From: Streptomyces sp. NTH33
GTDB lineage: Bacteria > Actinomycetota > Actinomycetes > Streptomycetales > Streptomycetaceae
Assembly: GCF_003236365.1 (NCBI RefSeq)
Contig: NZ_POTZ01000020.1
Coordinates: 1 to 32,132 of the forward strand
Length of the DNA: 32,132 nt
Reading direction: 5' to 3'
Part shown: positions 15,975 to 24,800 of the stretch, piece after piece
Layout: each line of letters begins with the position of its first letter
Numbering within the stretch: position 1 is the first letter of the stretch
Translations under genes and position numbers: made by a program
The notes under the pieces: model-generated
Databases searched by the model: none
What the model was told of the DNA's origin: nothing
The model's input: only the letters and a program-made list of their open reading frames with translations

Positions 15975-16849
15975 GGCGCTGTCACGTTGTTGGGTGTGTG
16001 AGCGTCTGGTTGGGTGTGTGAGTGTCTGATGGCGCCGTCGGGGCGTGGTGGGCTTGCGCTTCGGGCCTGGTGTCAGGCTGTGGTGGACCGGTCGGCAGCA
16101 CCGGTGATCTGGTCCCGGATGGCGAAGCGGACGGTCATCTCGGCTCGGTGGTCGGGGGCTGTCATCAGGTGGCGGGGCCGGAAGCGGGGTGAGATGCCGC
16201 TGAACGCGGACAGGAACCGCTGGGCTGCGCCGGCGGAGCGGAAGCCCCTCATCGCGCGTTCGCGCCGGCGGGTGGGCTGGTGGCTGTTCCCGGCCCGGTT
16301 GTTGAGGCCCTTGTGCGAGCGGTGCCCGACCGAGGGCACGACCTCGCGGTGGGCCGCGCCGTAGGCACGGAGCTTGTCGGTGACGATCACCCTGGGCACC
16401 GCCCGGGTCTTCCGCATCAGGCGGCGGAAGAAGCGTCTGGCGGCGGCCTTGTCCCGGCGGCTCTGCAGGAGGATGTCGAGCACGTTGCCGTCGGCGTCGA
16501 CGGCCCGCCACAGGTACTTCTGCTCCCCGTTGAGCTTCACGAAGACCTCGCCCAGGTGCCACTTGCCCCCGGGCCGGGGCCGGCGGCGTAGCCCGTTCGC
16601 GCAGGTCTGGCCGAACTTGGCGGACCAGCGGCGGACGGTCTCGCAGGAGACGATGACGCCGCGCTGGAGCATCAACTTCTCGACCTCGCGGGAGCTGAGC
16701 GGGGCGGAAGCACAGCCACACGCAGTGGGAGATGACCTCGACCGGGTACCGGTGCCCCTTGTACGACGGCGACGCGCTCCCCACGGACGATCCCCCCACC
16801 ATGATCAACTCAAAGATCCTCCCACGCCATTCGCCAACATGACAGTGCC
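15975..16849 (-). mobile_element. IS6-family insertion sequence, about 875 bp
   Basis: The ends are imperfect inverted repeats. The left end (15975) is GGCGCTGTCACGTTG; the right end, read inward from 16849, is GGCACTGTCATGTTG, giving 13 of 15 matches. IS6-family elements typically start GGCACTGTT. The length is usual for the family, with one transposase gene on the reverse strand. The 8 bases outside the two ends (CATGCGGT left, GAACCGGC right) are different, so there is no target-site duplication. The left flank is a broken replication-relaxation gene and the right flank is a broken IS630 transposase. The element therefore marks a deletion or recombination joint rather than a simple insertion. 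Confidence 0.82.
16073..16802 (-). pseudogene. IS6-family transposase, frameshifted and lacking two catalytic residues
   Basis: The N-terminal part starts at the ATG at 16802 (SPSYKGHRYPVEVISHCVW, LCFR). The rest, in another frame, reads EVEKLMLQRGVIVSCETVRR, KWHLGEVFVKLNGEQKYLWR, AVDADGNVLDILLQSRRDKA, VPRVIVTDKLRAYGAAHREV, HKGLNNRAGNSHQPTRRRER. The frame change is within the GGGGCGG run at about 16701-16707. The family's DDE triad is D in WHLDE, D in VTDK and E in NNRAEN. Here the first and third are glycine (WHLGE, NNRAGN); only the middle Asp remains. With the frameshift this makes the transposase inactive on its own. Several further differences from the family form (Y to C twice, E to G, K to R) would each be A-to-G changes on the coding strand. 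Confidence 0.8.
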
Positions 16850-17189
16850 GAACCGGCGCCCGATCAGCGTCTTGATTCTCTCCAGGCTCCAGGTCTGGTC
16901 CGGCCAACCGCGCGCGGCCGGCCCTTCGGCCAGCTCCTGTTCCAGCACCGCGAACAGGTCCTCGCTCAGCTTGGGCCGGGCGGCCGAGCCCTTGGACCGC
17001 AGCGCCGGCCGGTCGGCCGTCCCGCCAAGCGCGGTGCCAGCGCTGCACCGACCGCACACCGACCCGCAACTGCTTCGCCACCAGTGTGTTGTCCTGCCCG
17101 GCCGCGAACATTCCCGCCGCTTCCAGCCGGAACCCCTGACGGAAGGTGCGGCGCTCGGCGGTCAGACCACCGTCTTGCGGATACCTCAT
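16850..17189 (-). pseudogene. IS630-family transposase relic, N-terminal half, frameshifted
   Basis: The reverse strand starts at the ATG at 17189 with MRYPQDGGLTAERRTFRQGF, RLEAAGMFAAGQDNTLVAKQ, LRVGVRSVQRWHRAWRDG. Then, in a shifted frame, it reads RPALRSKGSAARPKLSEDLF, AVLEQELAEGPAARGWPDQT, WSLERIKTLIGRRFGTV. This is the double helix-turn-helix DNA-binding half of an IS630-family transposase. The DDE half is missing because the IS6 end at 16849 cuts it. The frameshift is near 17015-17045. Inactive. Confidence 0.68.
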
Positions 17190-17285
17190 GGTTCGGACAC
17201 ACCACGACCATCGTCAGCCGTCAGCCCCGACGACATCACGCCCACGAAGTCAGTAGTCACCGGACAGCGGTCGCGCGACTCGCCG

Positions 17286-17325
17286 ACTCGGCACCGTGAT
17301 GGTCAACTCGGCACCGCGATGGTCA
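17286..17325. repeat. Two tandem copies of a 20-bp unit
   Basis: ACTCGGCACCGTGATGGTCA (17286-17305) is followed directly by ACTCGGCACCGCGATGGTCA (17306-17325), differing at one base. A third copy begins (ACTCG) and then diverges. It lies about 120 bp upstream of the DyP-encapsulin operon and about 100 bp outside the IS630 relic. It could be a duplicated operator for the operon or part of an IS end. Confidence 0.8.
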
Positions 17326-17445
17326 ACTCGCCGTCCAGGCGCGGTGGCGGCTGCTCAGGTCGCGTCATACGGTGGACAAGGAAGCGTTCCCGCAGTCACT
17401 CGAGTTGGTCGGCCCGCTCGTGACGGTCAGGAAGGGGCGCGCCCC

Positions 17446-18498
17446 ATGCGCGCACACTCCCAGGGCCCTGTGCCCCAGCCGGTGCTGTCCCCGTTGACGA
17501 ACGCGGCGATCTTCCTGGTGGTGACCATCGACCAGGGTGGCGAGCCGGTTGTGAGGGAAACGCTGTCGGACCTGAACGGCCTGCAGCGGGCGGTCGGCTT
17601 CCGGGCGACACCGGACGGGAAGCTCAGCGTGGTGGCGGGTATCGGCTCGGAAGCGTGGGATCGGCTGTTCGCCGGCCCCCGCCCGGCGGATCTGCACCCT
17701 TTCCAGGAGCTGGTCGGAGCGCGGCACCGGGCCGTCTCGACACCGGGTGACCTGCTGTTCCACATCCGCGCGGTCCGGCCGGACCTGTGCTTCGCACTGG
17801 CCGCCGAGATCATGGAACGACTCCGTGGTGTCGTCACCGTGCGTGACGAAGTGTACGGTTTCAAGTACTTCGACGTGCGTGACCTGCTCGGCTTTGTGGA
17901 CGGCACCGAGAACCCGACGGGCCCGGCGGCGGACGCGGCGGTCCTGATCGGCGACGAGGACTCGCAGTTCTGCGGGGGCAGCTATGCGGTCGTGCAGAAG
18001 TACCTGCACGACCTGCAGGCCTGGAACGCGCTTCCGGTAGAGGCCCAGGAGATGGTCATCGGACGCCGGAAGCTGTCCGACATCGAACTGGACGACGCGG
18101 TGAAACCGGCCGACTCCCACGTGGCACTCACCACGATCGAGGACCCGGACGGGACGAAGCACCAGATCCTGCGCGACAACATGCCCTTCGGCACCGTAGG
18201 ACAGGGCGAGTTCGGCACGTACTTCATCGGATACGCCCGCACACCGACCGTGACGGAACAGATGCTGGAACGCATGTTCCTGGGCGACCCCCCGGCGTCT
18301 CACGACCGGATCCTGGACTTCTCCACCCCGGTGACCGGGTCGCTGTTCCACGTGCCCACCAGTGACTTTCTCGACGACCTCCCCGATCCGCCGGCCACGC
18401 GTGAGAGCGACGAGAGCGACGAGAGCGAGGCGGTACCGACGGCGGTCCGGCTTCCGGTCGCGGACGGCTCCCTCGGGATCGGCGATTTGAGGATGTGA
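17446..18498 (+). CDS. DyP-type (class B) heme peroxidase, encapsulin cargo
   Basis: This 350-residue dye-decolorizing peroxidase uses heme and hydrogen peroxide. The class-B pattern is complete: LSPLTNAAIFLVVTID start, GDLLFHIRA, the GxxDG motif in LLGFVDGTENP (about residues 148-158, catalytic Asp), the proximal-heme His in VKPADSHVAL, the distal Arg in ILRDNMPFG, and GTYFIGYARTP. The last residues, after an acidic low-complexity linker (ESDESDESE), are LPVADGSLGIGDLRM. DGSLxIGxL is the well-known cargo-loading peptide of encapsulin-targeted DyPs, so this enzyme should be packaged in the shell encoded next. The ATG at 17446 has AGGAAGGGG upstream and matches the family start. First gene of a three-gene operon, 19 bp before encapsulin. 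Confidence 0.95.
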   Translation: MRAHSQGPVPQPVLSPLTNAAIFLVVTIDQGGEPVVRETLSDLNGLQRAVGFRATPDGKLSVVAGIGSEAWDRLFAGPRPADLHPFQELVGARHRAVSTPGDLLFHIRAVRPDLCFALAAEIMERLRGVVTVRDEVYGFKYFDVRDLLGFVDGTENPTGPAADAAVLIGDEDSQFCGGSYAVVQKYLHDLQAWNALPVEAQEMVIGRRKLSDIELDDAVKPADSHVALTTIEDPDGTKHQILRDNMPFGTVGQGEFGTYFIGYARTPTVTEQMLERMFLGDPPASHDRILDFSTPVTGSLFHVPTSDFLDDLPDPPATRESDESDESEAVPTAVRLPVADGSLGIGDLRM

Positions 18499-18517
18499 CG
18501 GAAGGCGAACACCCGCG

Positions 18518-19354
18518 ATGGACAACCTGCACCGTGAACTGGCACCCATCTCCGCCGCCGCGTGGGCCGATCTGGAGGACGAGGCACGACGTACGTTCAA
18601 GCGGCACGTCGCAGCCCGCCGCATGGTCGATGTGCCCGAGCCGGCTGGTCCGGAGTCGGCTGGTGTGGGGACCGGGCACGTGCGGGCCGTAGCGGCGCCG
18701 GCCGAAGGGGTCGAGGCCCGCGTACGCCGGTTCCAGCCCCTGGTCGAGTTGCGGGTGCCCTTCACCGTCGACCGGCAGCAGGTCGACGACGTCGCCCGAG
18801 GCGCCAAGGACGCGGACTGGCAGCCGGTCAAGGACGCCGCCCGGCAGATCGCCTTCGCCGAGGACCGCGCGGTGTTCGAGGGGTACGCGGCCGCCGACAT
18901 CTCCGGCCTGCGGGCCGGTTCGTCCCACTCCGCACTGACCCTGCCGTCGGAGGTGCGCGCGTGCCCCTACGTCGTCAGCAAGGCCCTGACCGCGCTGCGC
19001 CTCGCCGGTGTCGGCGGCCCGTACGCCCTGGCGCTGAGCGCCGAGGCGTACACCGCTGTCAGCGAGACGTCCGACTACGGCTACCCGGTCATCAAACACA
19101 TCGCCCGCGTCCTGGACGGTGACATCGTCTGGGCACCCGCCATCGACGGTGCCTTCCTGCTGTCGAGACGGGGCGGCGACTTCGAACTGCGCATCGGCCA
19201 GGACGTGTCCATCGGCTACCTGTCGCACGATGAGAGCAGCATCCGGCTGTACTTCCAGGAGACGCTGACCTTCCTCGTGCACACCGGTGAAGCCGTCGTC
19301 CCCGTGGAGGTCGAGACACCCAGGACCGCCGGGCCGTTGGAGACACAAACGTGA
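18518..19354 (+). CDS. Family 1 encapsulin shell protein (linocin-M18 type)
   Basis: The 278-residue protein has the HK97-fold encapsulin pattern along its whole length: NLHRELAPISAAAWADLEDE, ARRTFKRHVAARRMVDV, VRRFQPLVELRVPFTVDRQQ, FAEDRAVFEGYAAADISGLR, SYDYGYPV-like SETSDYGYPV, GDIVWAPAIDGAFLLSRRGG, DFELRIGQDVSIGYLSHDES, YFQETLTFLVHTGEAVV. Encapsulins self-assemble into nanocompartments that hold enzymes bearing a C-terminal targeting peptide, here the DyP upstream. The C-terminus extends about 15 residues beyond the usual end (VEVETPRTAGPLETQT), on the shell exterior if the fold is normal. Its stop overlaps the GTG of the dehydrogenase gene (GTGA), indicating translational coupling. Confidence 0.96.
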   Translation: MDNLHRELAPISAAAWADLEDEARRTFKRHVAARRMVDVPEPAGPESAGVGTGHVRAVAAPAEGVEARVRRFQPLVELRVPFTVDRQQVDDVARGAKDADWQPVKDAARQIAFAEDRAVFEGYAAADISGLRAGSSHSALTLPSEVRACPYVVSKALTALRLAGVGGPYALALSAEAYTAVSETSDYGYPVIKHIARVLDGDIVWAPAIDGAFLLSRRGGDFELRIGQDVSIGYLSHDESSIRLYFQETLTFLVHTGEAVVPVEVETPRTAGPLETQT

Positions 19355-20313
19355 AGGTCGGCATCGTCGGGGTGGGCGCGGTCGGGTCTGCCACGGCCCT
19401 GTCCCTGGTCGAACGCGGCGGAAGTTGGCGTGAGATCGTGCTGCTGGACCGCGACACAGCGCGCGCCGACGGCGTCGCCACCGACCTGCACTACGCCGCG
19501 CCGTTGTCACCGACGGTCGACGTGCGCTCCGGCGGCTACGACGACCTGGCCGATACCGCGGTCGTCGTCATCACCGCCGGGGTGAACGAGAAGGCCGGCG
19601 GCGCAACCGACCGGTCCGACCCCAAGGGATGGCTTCGGCTGCTTGAGACCAACGTCAGGGTCTACGCCGACATCGTTCCCCAAGTGGTGGCGGTAGTGCC
19701 GCAGGCGGTGCTCATGGTGGTCACCGACCCACCGGATCCGCTGGCCGACCTCACCCGGCATCTCGCCGGGCACAACCCGGTGTTCTCGACCGGAACCCTG
19801 ATCGACAGCCTCCGGTTCCGCGTGCAACTCGCCGACCGCCTCCGGGTCCGGCCGCGGGACGTGCAGGCGCAGGTGGTGGGTGAACACGGCACCTCCGAGG
19901 TGCTGTTGTGGTCCTCGGCGACGGTCGGTGGCATCGCCGTGACCGACCTGCTGGGGAAGGACGGCCAGTCGGTCGAGGAGTTGCGCCGGGAGGTGGAGAA
20001 CGATATCCGTTACGCCAACATCACCGTCATCGAGGGCATCGGCGCGAGCCAGTACGGCATCGGCGCCGTCTCCGCCCGACTCGTCGAGGCGGTCCTGCGC
20101 GACGAGCGTGCAGTGCTGCCCGTGGCCGCCTACTCCTCCGCCCACGAGGTCACGCTGTCCCTGTCCAGCGTTCTCGGCGCGGGAGGGGTCCAGCAGACGT
20201 ACGTACCCGCCATGTCGCCCCAGGAGCAACAGGCCCTGGACGACAGCGTCCATGTCCTGCGCGAAGCCGCCGAACTGGCCATTGCCGTAGCAGGGCGAGG
20301 TTGCTCGCCATGA
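19351..20313 (+). CDS. Lactate/malate-dehydrogenase-like NAD-dependent oxidoreductase coupled to the encapsulin operon
   Basis: A 320-residue member of the LDH/MDH family. Visible features are the Rossmann motif GIVGVGAVGSATA, the acidic NAD-binding LLDRD, ITAGVN, the Asp-Arg pair in GTLIDSLRFR (catalytic Asp, substrate-carboxylate Arg), and the catalytic His in VGEHGTSEV (about residue 179). Two places are atypical. The conserved VVTNP asparagine is aspartate (VVTDPPDP). The mobile loop after ITAGVN, normally QKPGETR-like, is EKAGGATDRSDPKG, so the substrate may not be lactate or malate. The GTG start lies within the encapsulin stop. The last six or seven residues (GRGCSP) may come from adjoining sequence, because a DUF1275 fragment begins there on the other strand. 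No cargo-loading peptide is seen, so it probably acts outside the shell. Confidence 0.85.
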   Translation: MKVGIVGVGAVGSATALSLVERGGSWREIVLLDRDTARADGVATDLHYAAPLSPTVDVRSGGYDDLADTAVVVITAGVNEKAGGATDRSDPKGWLRLLETNVRVYADIVPQVVAVVPQAVLMVVTDPPDPLADLTRHLAGHNPVFSTGTLIDSLRFRVQLADRLRVRPRDVQAQVVGEHGTSEVLLWSSATVGGIAVTDLLGKDGQSVEELRREVENDIRYANITVIEGIGASQYGIGAVSARLVEAVLRDERAVLPVAAYSSAHEVTLSLSSVLGAGGVQQTYVPAMSPQEQQALDDSVHVLREAAELAIAVAGRGCSP

Positions 20314-20395
20314 CCCCGGCGAAGACGCGGTCCAACGCAGTGAAGGAGATGGCTTCCACCGCACCGGAGGCCGCCACCAGCAGCACCACTGCAAG
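20296..20395 (-). pseudogene. Fragment of a DUF1275 (YoaK-type) membrane protein, first transmembrane region
   Basis: The reverse strand reads SRLAVVLLVAASGAVEAIS, FTALDRVFAGVMASNLALL. This fits the N-terminal region of DUF1275/YoaK membrane proteins (family form LLL..VTG.VDAVS..LG.VF.A.MTGN.V.L). It covers only about 35 residues. It stops at about 20296, where the dehydrogenase gene ends on the other strand, and abuts the IS1182 relic on the other side. It is a leftover of a lost gene caught between two rearrangement joints. The assignment rests on a short match. Confidence 0.42.
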
Positions 20396-21195
20396 GCGCG
20401 ACGATCCGCAAGGCCCCTTCGGTCTGTCCGTCCTTCTCGGTGCGCGGACGTAACCTGCCACGGGCATCGATGACGAAGTCCTGTACGACGATCTGTCGCA
20501 GCGCTTTCGCGTGAGGGCCGCGCCGGTGGGGCGGCAAGCGCTCAAGGAATCGGCGGGCATCCGCTCCCGCCTGCTTGAGCCGGGGGCAGGGGAGGCGGAC
20601 CGGACGCCCGTAGCGGGTGGCCCACTCGGCATCCACCCGGCCGTCCAGGATGTCAGGCGCCCGCCGGGTGGCTTCCTCCAGCGGCTGCACGTACCGCTTC
20701 GAGGGCCGGCTCCAGGCGGGTGAGGTCCCGCGCGGCGGCCAGAACCCGGGTGGAGTCGGTGCGCTGCTTCCCGCGTTCGGCGACCATGCCGGCGTCGCGC
20801 GTCCGTTCCAGCGACAGGGAGGGCAACTGGTCCGCGCGGGCGTTCTCGCACAGGCGCTCACGGAAATCCGTCAGCACACTGTGAGGGAATCCCGGGTCGT
20901 CCAGGGCCAGGACCAGGGCGTACTTGGAGTCGATGCGGCATCGCACCGCCTCGGCCGCCTGCCGGTCGGAGAGGTCGAGCAGGAACTGCAGCACACAGAC
21001 CGTGGCGAGTCGCGCAGGAGAGAGTCCGGGGCGGCCGTCGCGCTGATACCAGGAGACGAAGTCCGTGTCGTCCCCGAGCCCGTCGAGATGATCACGCACT
21101 CACATCGCAGTCGTACCGCCAAGGCTGCCGGCCCGCGCTGTCCGAGCGGTGAGCTCCGGCACCACCGCACCGGACCGGGAACGAACAGACACGGA
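20396..21195 (-). pseudogene. IS1182-family transposase relic, interrupted by a stop and a frameshift
   Basis: Reverse-strand pieces read VVPELTARTARAGSLGGTTAM then an in-frame TGA at about 21100. Next come VRDHLDGLGDD, GRPGLSPARLATVCVLQFLL, DLSDRQAAEAVRCRIDSKYA, LDDPGFPHSVLTDFRERLCE, GKQRTDSTRVLAAARDLTRL. After a frameshift near 20690 follow EEATRRAPDILDGRVDAEWA, TRYGRP, ALRQIVVQDFVIDARGRLRP, RTEKDGQTEGALRIVAP. These match the N-terminal and middle parts of IS1182-family transposases (LSPARL...QF...L.DRQAA..V..RIDWKY). The DDE C-terminal half after RIVAP is missing and replaced by the DUF1275 fragment. Inactive. Confidence 0.75.
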
Positions 21196-21389
21196 CCACC
21201 TCAGGAAGACAGGACACCCACCGAACCACCCGAAGCGTTCCAACCGCCGACTGCCCTGTCCCGGGAACTTCAAGATCCCCGACAGAGTCCTGATCCTGTG
21301 ACACTCCGGCTGCCCTGCGACAGCGGCTGCCCCTCGGTGAGGACGACGAACGAGCCGTACCAGTACCCCAGGCTGTCGGTGAAACGGCG

Positions 21390-21878
21390 TTACGCCGAGG
21401 CGGGCGCGGGTTCCTCCAGCGCGACCACGACCATCACCGGAAGGTCGGTGTCCTGCTGTACCACACCGGCGGTCAGACCCCGTCCGTCGAGGGCCCACTT
21501 GCGGGCGGCGACGAACTCGTCTTTGTCCGTGGCCGTCAGCTCAGCCTCGACAAGGTGGCCGGCGAGCGGGGAGTTTTCGATCTCGGGGAGGAACGCGCCC
21601 AGCGCCTGCTCGCCCTGCTCGTAGACGGCGTCCAGGTCGTCGAAGTAACCGGACTCGTCGACATCGCGGATCCAGACCGCGAACGAGACACGGACCGCCC
21701 CGCTGCGGAACTTCTGGATCCACCCCCGAATGCCGTCCTTGCGCCAGGACGTCTCCACACCGTCGCGGGACTTGCCCCCGGGCGTCCACTCCTGGGCCGC
21801 GAACCTTCCCGCCGCGCCCTCGGCGGTCAGCGGGACCAGGTTCCGGAGCTCTTCCAGCATTGCGGTCACTGCAGCCAT
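21390..21878 (-). CDS. Probable immunity protein for the Rhs toxin
   Basis: A 162-residue acidic cytoplasmic protein starts at the ATG at 21878, inside the last codons of the Rhs gene (13-bp overlap in a different frame). Segments include MLEELRNLVPLTAEGAAGRF, VETSWRKDGIRGWIQKFRSG, VRVSFAVWIRDVDESGYFDD, LEAEL-like HLVEAELTATDKDEFVAARK. I recognise no named immunity family. Its tight overlap behind a polymorphic toxin, small size and acidity are the standard signs of a cognate immunity gene. The frame also extends upstream, but that part overlaps Rhs and is not protein-like. The stop lies in a small hairpin (CGGCG-TTA-CGCCG, 21385-21397). Confidence 0.72.
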   Translation of the reverse strand: MAAVTAMLEELRNLVPLTAEGAAGRFAAQEWTPGGKSRDGVETSWRKDGIRGWIQKFRSGAVRVSFAVWIRDVDESGYFDDLDAVYEQGEQALGAFLPEIENSPLAGHLVEAELTATDKDEFVAARKWALDGRGLTAGVVQQDTDLPVMVVVALEEPAPASA

Positions 21879-24800
21879 GAACTCATTCCACTCATGCCGT
21901 TGCCGGGCACGTGATACGCCTTCAGCTGTCCGCTGGCGTAGGCCTCGGGGAAGGCCTTGGACAGCACCTCGTTCACATGCGCGGCGCCCCATTCATTGGA
22001 CACCATATAGCGGACCCCCTTGCCCCTGAGGTCCTCGTTGAGGGCGAGCAGCTTCTCGGTCTGCGTGGTGAGCCGGCTCTCGTCGTAGAACTCGAAAGCA
22101 GGATTGTAGGGGGATTTTTCCCACTCGCCGTAGTTGTCGCCGCCGGTCCACTTGGCTTCGGTGACCCAGCCGTCCCGTGGACCGCCGTCGATATGGACCT
22201 CTCGGCCGTCCGGCAGGATCCACTGTTGCTCGTACTTCTGGTCGGTGACGAGTCGCTGGTATCGGAACGACGGGCGTTCGAGTTGCTTCTCGGTCAGCCA
22301 GCCCAGTCCCTTGAATCGCGAGTAGGGCGACAGGCCGAGCGGGTCGCAGACGGTGAACGGGTTGTGCACATAGGCGACCGGGTTCGGCGCGGGGCCGAGA
22401 CCGAGAGGGTCTGGGGAGGTGTAGCGGCCGGTCCCCGGGTCGTAGTGGCGGAACAGGTTGTAATGGAGGCCGGTCTCGGGGTCGTAGTACTGGCCGGGGA
22501 AGCGCAGGGGGGTGTAGGCGGTACTGGAGCGAGTCCAGGCGGTGGTCCCCCAGAGGGTACTCCTGGCACGCCAGGCGATTTCGCCCGATTCGTCGATCAG
22601 CTCGGTGGGCGTGCCCACTAGGTCGGTGGCGATGGCGAAGAAGCGCCGGTCGATCTCCTCCTGGCGGATGTCCGGGGTGAGGAGGCGTTCCGTCTGGGAC
22701 AGCGGAACCAGGCCACGGTGGTCCCAGGTGAAGGCGACCACATGCGGCAGGTCCGGCGTGTGGACCGTCTGTTCGCACAGGGTCCTGCCGTCCCAGGTGA
22801 AACGGATCTCCTCAGCGACGCTCCCGCCATCGTCGGCGAGGCGCTGCTTGGCGGTGCGGCGGCCCAGGGGGTCGTAGCGGTAGCGCCAGCGGGTTCCGTC
22901 CGGGGTGGTGACGGAGGTGAGGCGGTTCTCGACGTCCCATGCGTAGCGCCAGGTGTCGGGCTTGCGGGACAGGCGGGTCTTCTGCCGCAGGGTGATGCGG
23001 CCGAGGGCGTCGTGCTCGAAGCGGACGGATCCGGCGCGGGTGATCGCTGTGCCGACGTAAGTCCGCGGTCCGGTGGCTTCGGTGCCGGGGTGGGAAGCGG
23101 GCCAGGACGCCTCGGTCTGGTTGCCGCTCGCGTCGTAGGCGTACCGCTCGGTCCAGCCCTGCGCGTGGACGGCGGTGACTCGGCCGGCCGCGTCCAGGGC
23201 GAAGGTGCGGGAGCCCGACAGTTCGTCGGACAGGGAGGCGAGATGGCCGTCGGCGCGATAGGAGTAGCGGCGGTGGTTGAGGGAGCGGTCGCTGATCGTC
23301 AGGTGCTGGGCGGAGAGTCTTCCGGCCTCGTCCCAGGCGGAGGTCAGGGTGAGTGCGCCGCCGAAGACGCGCTCGAGTTCCCGGCCGGCCGCGTCATGGG
23401 TGAAGGCGACCTCACGGCCGCCGACGGTCATCCGAGCGGGGCGGCCGACGGTGTCGTAGCCGTATTCGGTGACCGCGCCGGTGGGGGTGGTGCGGAGGAT
23501 GCGACGGCCCAGGGCGTCGTAGGCGTAGTTCATGGCGCGGCCGTCGACGAGTTCGGTCTTGATCCTCCCTCGCCGGTCGTACACATAGGCGACCTCGCTG
23601 TCCGGTCCGACTGCCTGCAGCAGGCGTCCGGCCCGGTCGTACGTATAGGTGGTCACCTTGCCCGCGGCGTCTTTGCGGACTGCTTGGCCGAGCTGGTCGT
23701 AGGCGTAGGAGACGACACCGCCGAGCACGTCGGCCCGGGCGGTGAGCTGCCCGGCGGCGTCGTAATGGTAGGTGAGGGTGCGGCCGTCGAAGTCGGTCTC
23801 GGAGACGAGCCGACCGGCTTTGTCGTACGTGTACGACCAGGTAAGCCCTTGGGGGGCGGTGACCTGGGTGAGCCGCAGGTCGGTGTCATGCTCGAACTCG
23901 TAGCGGGCGCCATCGGGGTGAGTGCGGGCGGCGAGGAGGTCGAAGTGGGTGTACTCGAAGCGGGAGACGCCGCCGGCCGGGTCGGTGTGGGTGAGGCAGT
24001 TGCCCTCGCCGTCGTAGGCCCATGACTCGGTGGAGCCGTCCGGGGTGACACGGCGAACGAGATTGCCGTCCGCATCCCATTCGAGACACGTGGCGCCGCC
24101 CACCGGGTCGACGATGCGGACCGTCCGGCCCAGAGCATCGCGTTCCAATCGAGTGGTGCCGCAGGCCGGGTCGGTCACCTCCACCGGCAGGCCGGCGGCG
24201 TCGCAGTGCACGGTGGTGGTGGCGCCGAGGGCGTCGGTGACAGTGATGAGCCTGCCCCGGTCGTCGTAGGCGTATCGGGTGGTGGAGCCTGACGGATCAG
24301 TGACGGCGGTGCGGTTGCCGCGTTCGTCGAACTCTTGGAGCCAACGGGTGCCGTCCGGCCCGTGGAACTCTGTGGGCAGCCCGAACGAGCCCCGTACAGT
24401 GCGCAGTTTGCTTCCGTTGGGCCGGGTGACGGCGAGCAGGCGGCCGTCCTCGTCATAGGTGAAGGCGGTGGTACGGCCCAAGGGGTCGGTGCGGGTCAGC
24501 AGGTTGCCGCTGGTGTCGTAGGTGAACCGGGCGGTATGCCCGAGCGGATCGGTGGTGGCGAGGACGCGACAGCCGGGGCCGATGAGGTGACGGGTGGCGC
24601 GGCCGTCGGCGGTGGTGAGCGTGGTGGTGCGGTGGCCGGTGGCGGGGTCGGGTTCGGTGTAGGTGAGGGTGACCTGGACGTGGCCGGCCTCGCCGCCCTC
24701 GGCGACGACCCGGTCGCGGTCGTCGTAGACGTAGTCGTAGCGGCGTTCGTTGGAGTCGGTCCAGGCGGTGACGCGGCGGCGGTCGTCGTAGACGAAGGTG

